Assembly (NCBI GenBank): GCA_002437405.1
Contig: DJPO01000049.1
Location: 1-6,584 of the forward strand
DNA: 6,584 nucleotides
Direction of reading: 5' to 3'
DNA from: Opitutia bacterium UBA6410
Lineage (GTDB): Bacteria > Verrucomicrobiota > Verrucomicrobiia > Opitutales > Intestinicryptomonadaceae
Program-made: the position numbers and the translations under genes
Shown here: positions 6,230-6,584 of the stretch, piece after piece
How the letters are laid out: every line of letters begins with the position of its first letter
How positions within the stretch are numbered: position 1 is the stretch's first letter
Notes under the pieces: model-generated
What the model saw: the letters and a program-made list of their open reading frames with translations, nothing else
Told to the model about the DNA's origin: nothing
Database searches by the model: none

Positions 6230-6541
6230 ATGAGAAAACTCGCACACATAGGAATTCCCGTTTCGGAAAGACCCGCCAAGGCGACGTATCTTCCCGATGC
6301 AAAGCTTTGCGTCACAGACCCTGCCGACACGAAGAACAACATAGAGTTTATATACTTCGAGCCGGACAGCCCGATGCCCGAGCTTATGAAAAAATCGACG
6401 CACATAGCGTACTTCGTAGAAAATCTCGAGGAGGAGCTGAAGGGTGCGCAGATTTTGGTTGAGCCGTTTTCGCCGTTTCCTGGGGTGACAGCCGCGTTCA
6501 TAGTAGAAGACGGTCTCCCCATTGAATTACTGGGGAAGTAG
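6230..6541 (+). CDS. Small VOC-superfamily (glyoxalase-like) metalloprotein
   Basis: The 103-residue product has the vicinal-oxygen-chelate pattern of two paired beta-alpha-beta modules. KLAHIGIPV opens module one, with NNIEFIYFEPDSPMPEL in its later strands. STHIAYFVENLEEEL opens module two, with PGVTAAFIVEDGLPIEL at the end. The four usual metal positions are all filled: His6, Glu39, His58 and Glu99. A working metal site is therefore likely. VOC enzymes include glyoxalase I, epimerases and dioxygenases, so the fold alone does not give the reaction. There is no signal peptide, so it is cytoplasmic, unlike the preceding lipoprotein. It is shorter than most single-chain VOC proteins (about 120-140 residues). 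The 46-bp gap to the flavoprotein gene on the same strand suggests possible co-expression. Confidence 0.75.
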   Translation: MRKLAHIGIPVSERPAKATYLPDAKLCVTDPADTKNNIEFIYFEPDSPMPELMKKSTHIAYFVENLEEELKGAQILVEPFSPFPGVTAAFIVEDGLPIELLGK

Positions 6542-6549
6542 TTCCAGTG

Positions 6550-6579
6550 CGGTAGTTTTTTGGGCGCGTGAAACTACCG
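6550..6579. repeat. Perfect 9-bp inverted repeat, possible terminator hairpin
   Basis: CGGTAGTTT (6550-6558) is the exact reverse complement of AAACTACCG (6571-6579), with a 12-base loop between. It begins 8 bp after the VOC stop codon, the usual place for a terminator. The few bases that remain, TTGAT, do not show a convincing T tract before the window ends, but an A/T-rich stem base and the T run inside the 5' arm are present. It could also be one copy of a dispersed intergenic palindrome. Confidence 0.5.
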
Positions 6580-6584
6580 TTGAT

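Noticed and set aside
1..6584. Search for CRISPR arrays, tRNA or rRNA genes, insertion sequences and riboswitches
   Set aside because: No spaced direct repeats, cloverleaf sequence, transposase motif, terminal repeats or recognisable riboswitch core was found by reading both strands.

Overview
The window carries six protein genes on a GC-rich background. Both edges are cut: position 1 falls in what looks like the right arm of a terminator, and position 6584 lies just past a perfect inverted repeat. The gene mix is a classical MenA menaquinone enzyme, a stand-alone biotin ligase, and several exported carbohydrate-type enzymes with Sec or lipoprotein signals. This suggests a Gram-negative glycan-degrading bacterium, most likely of the Verrucomicrobiota/PVC group. 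That placement is inference from gene content and style; there is no rRNA or marker gene to settle it.

Layout, left to right. (1) A minus-strand pair, birA then menA, joined by a 4-bp ATGA overlap (1745 down to 31). It makes biotinylated carboxylases and menaquinone. (2) A divergent promoter region of 123 bp. (3) A plus-strand gene for an exported TIM-barrel sugar isomerase/epimerase-like protein (1869-2705). (4) A bidirectional rho-independent terminator shared with the convergent next gene. (5) A minus-strand gene for an exported SGNH acetylesterase of the sialate O-acetylesterase family (2823-4388). (6) A second divergent promoter region of 121 bp. (7) Plus-strand genes for a FAD-dependent oxidoreductase lipoprotein (4510-6183) and a small VOC-fold metalloprotein (6230-6541), 46 bp apart.

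The first two genes are housekeeping. The next three encode proteins predicted to act outside the cytoplasm on sugars or glycan-derived compounds: a deacetylating esterase, a metal-dependent isomerase/epimerase/lyase-type barrel, and a flavin oxidoreductase. Together they could process acetylated or oxidised glycans in the periplasm or at the cell surface. They are not one operon, so this shared role is a hypothesis.

The most consistent unexpected signal is in the 5' regions. Good Shine-Dalgarno sites are nearly absent. In three genes (birA, the esterase, the VOC gene) a sigma70-like -35/-10 pair with 16-17 bp spacing ends only 6-9 bp before the ATG, which would give leaderless or nearly leaderless mRNAs. 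The other two exported genes carry a TATACAT element just before the start and share an identical 13-base start region. No CRISPR array, tRNA, rRNA, insertion sequence or clearly new multi-gene system is visible.
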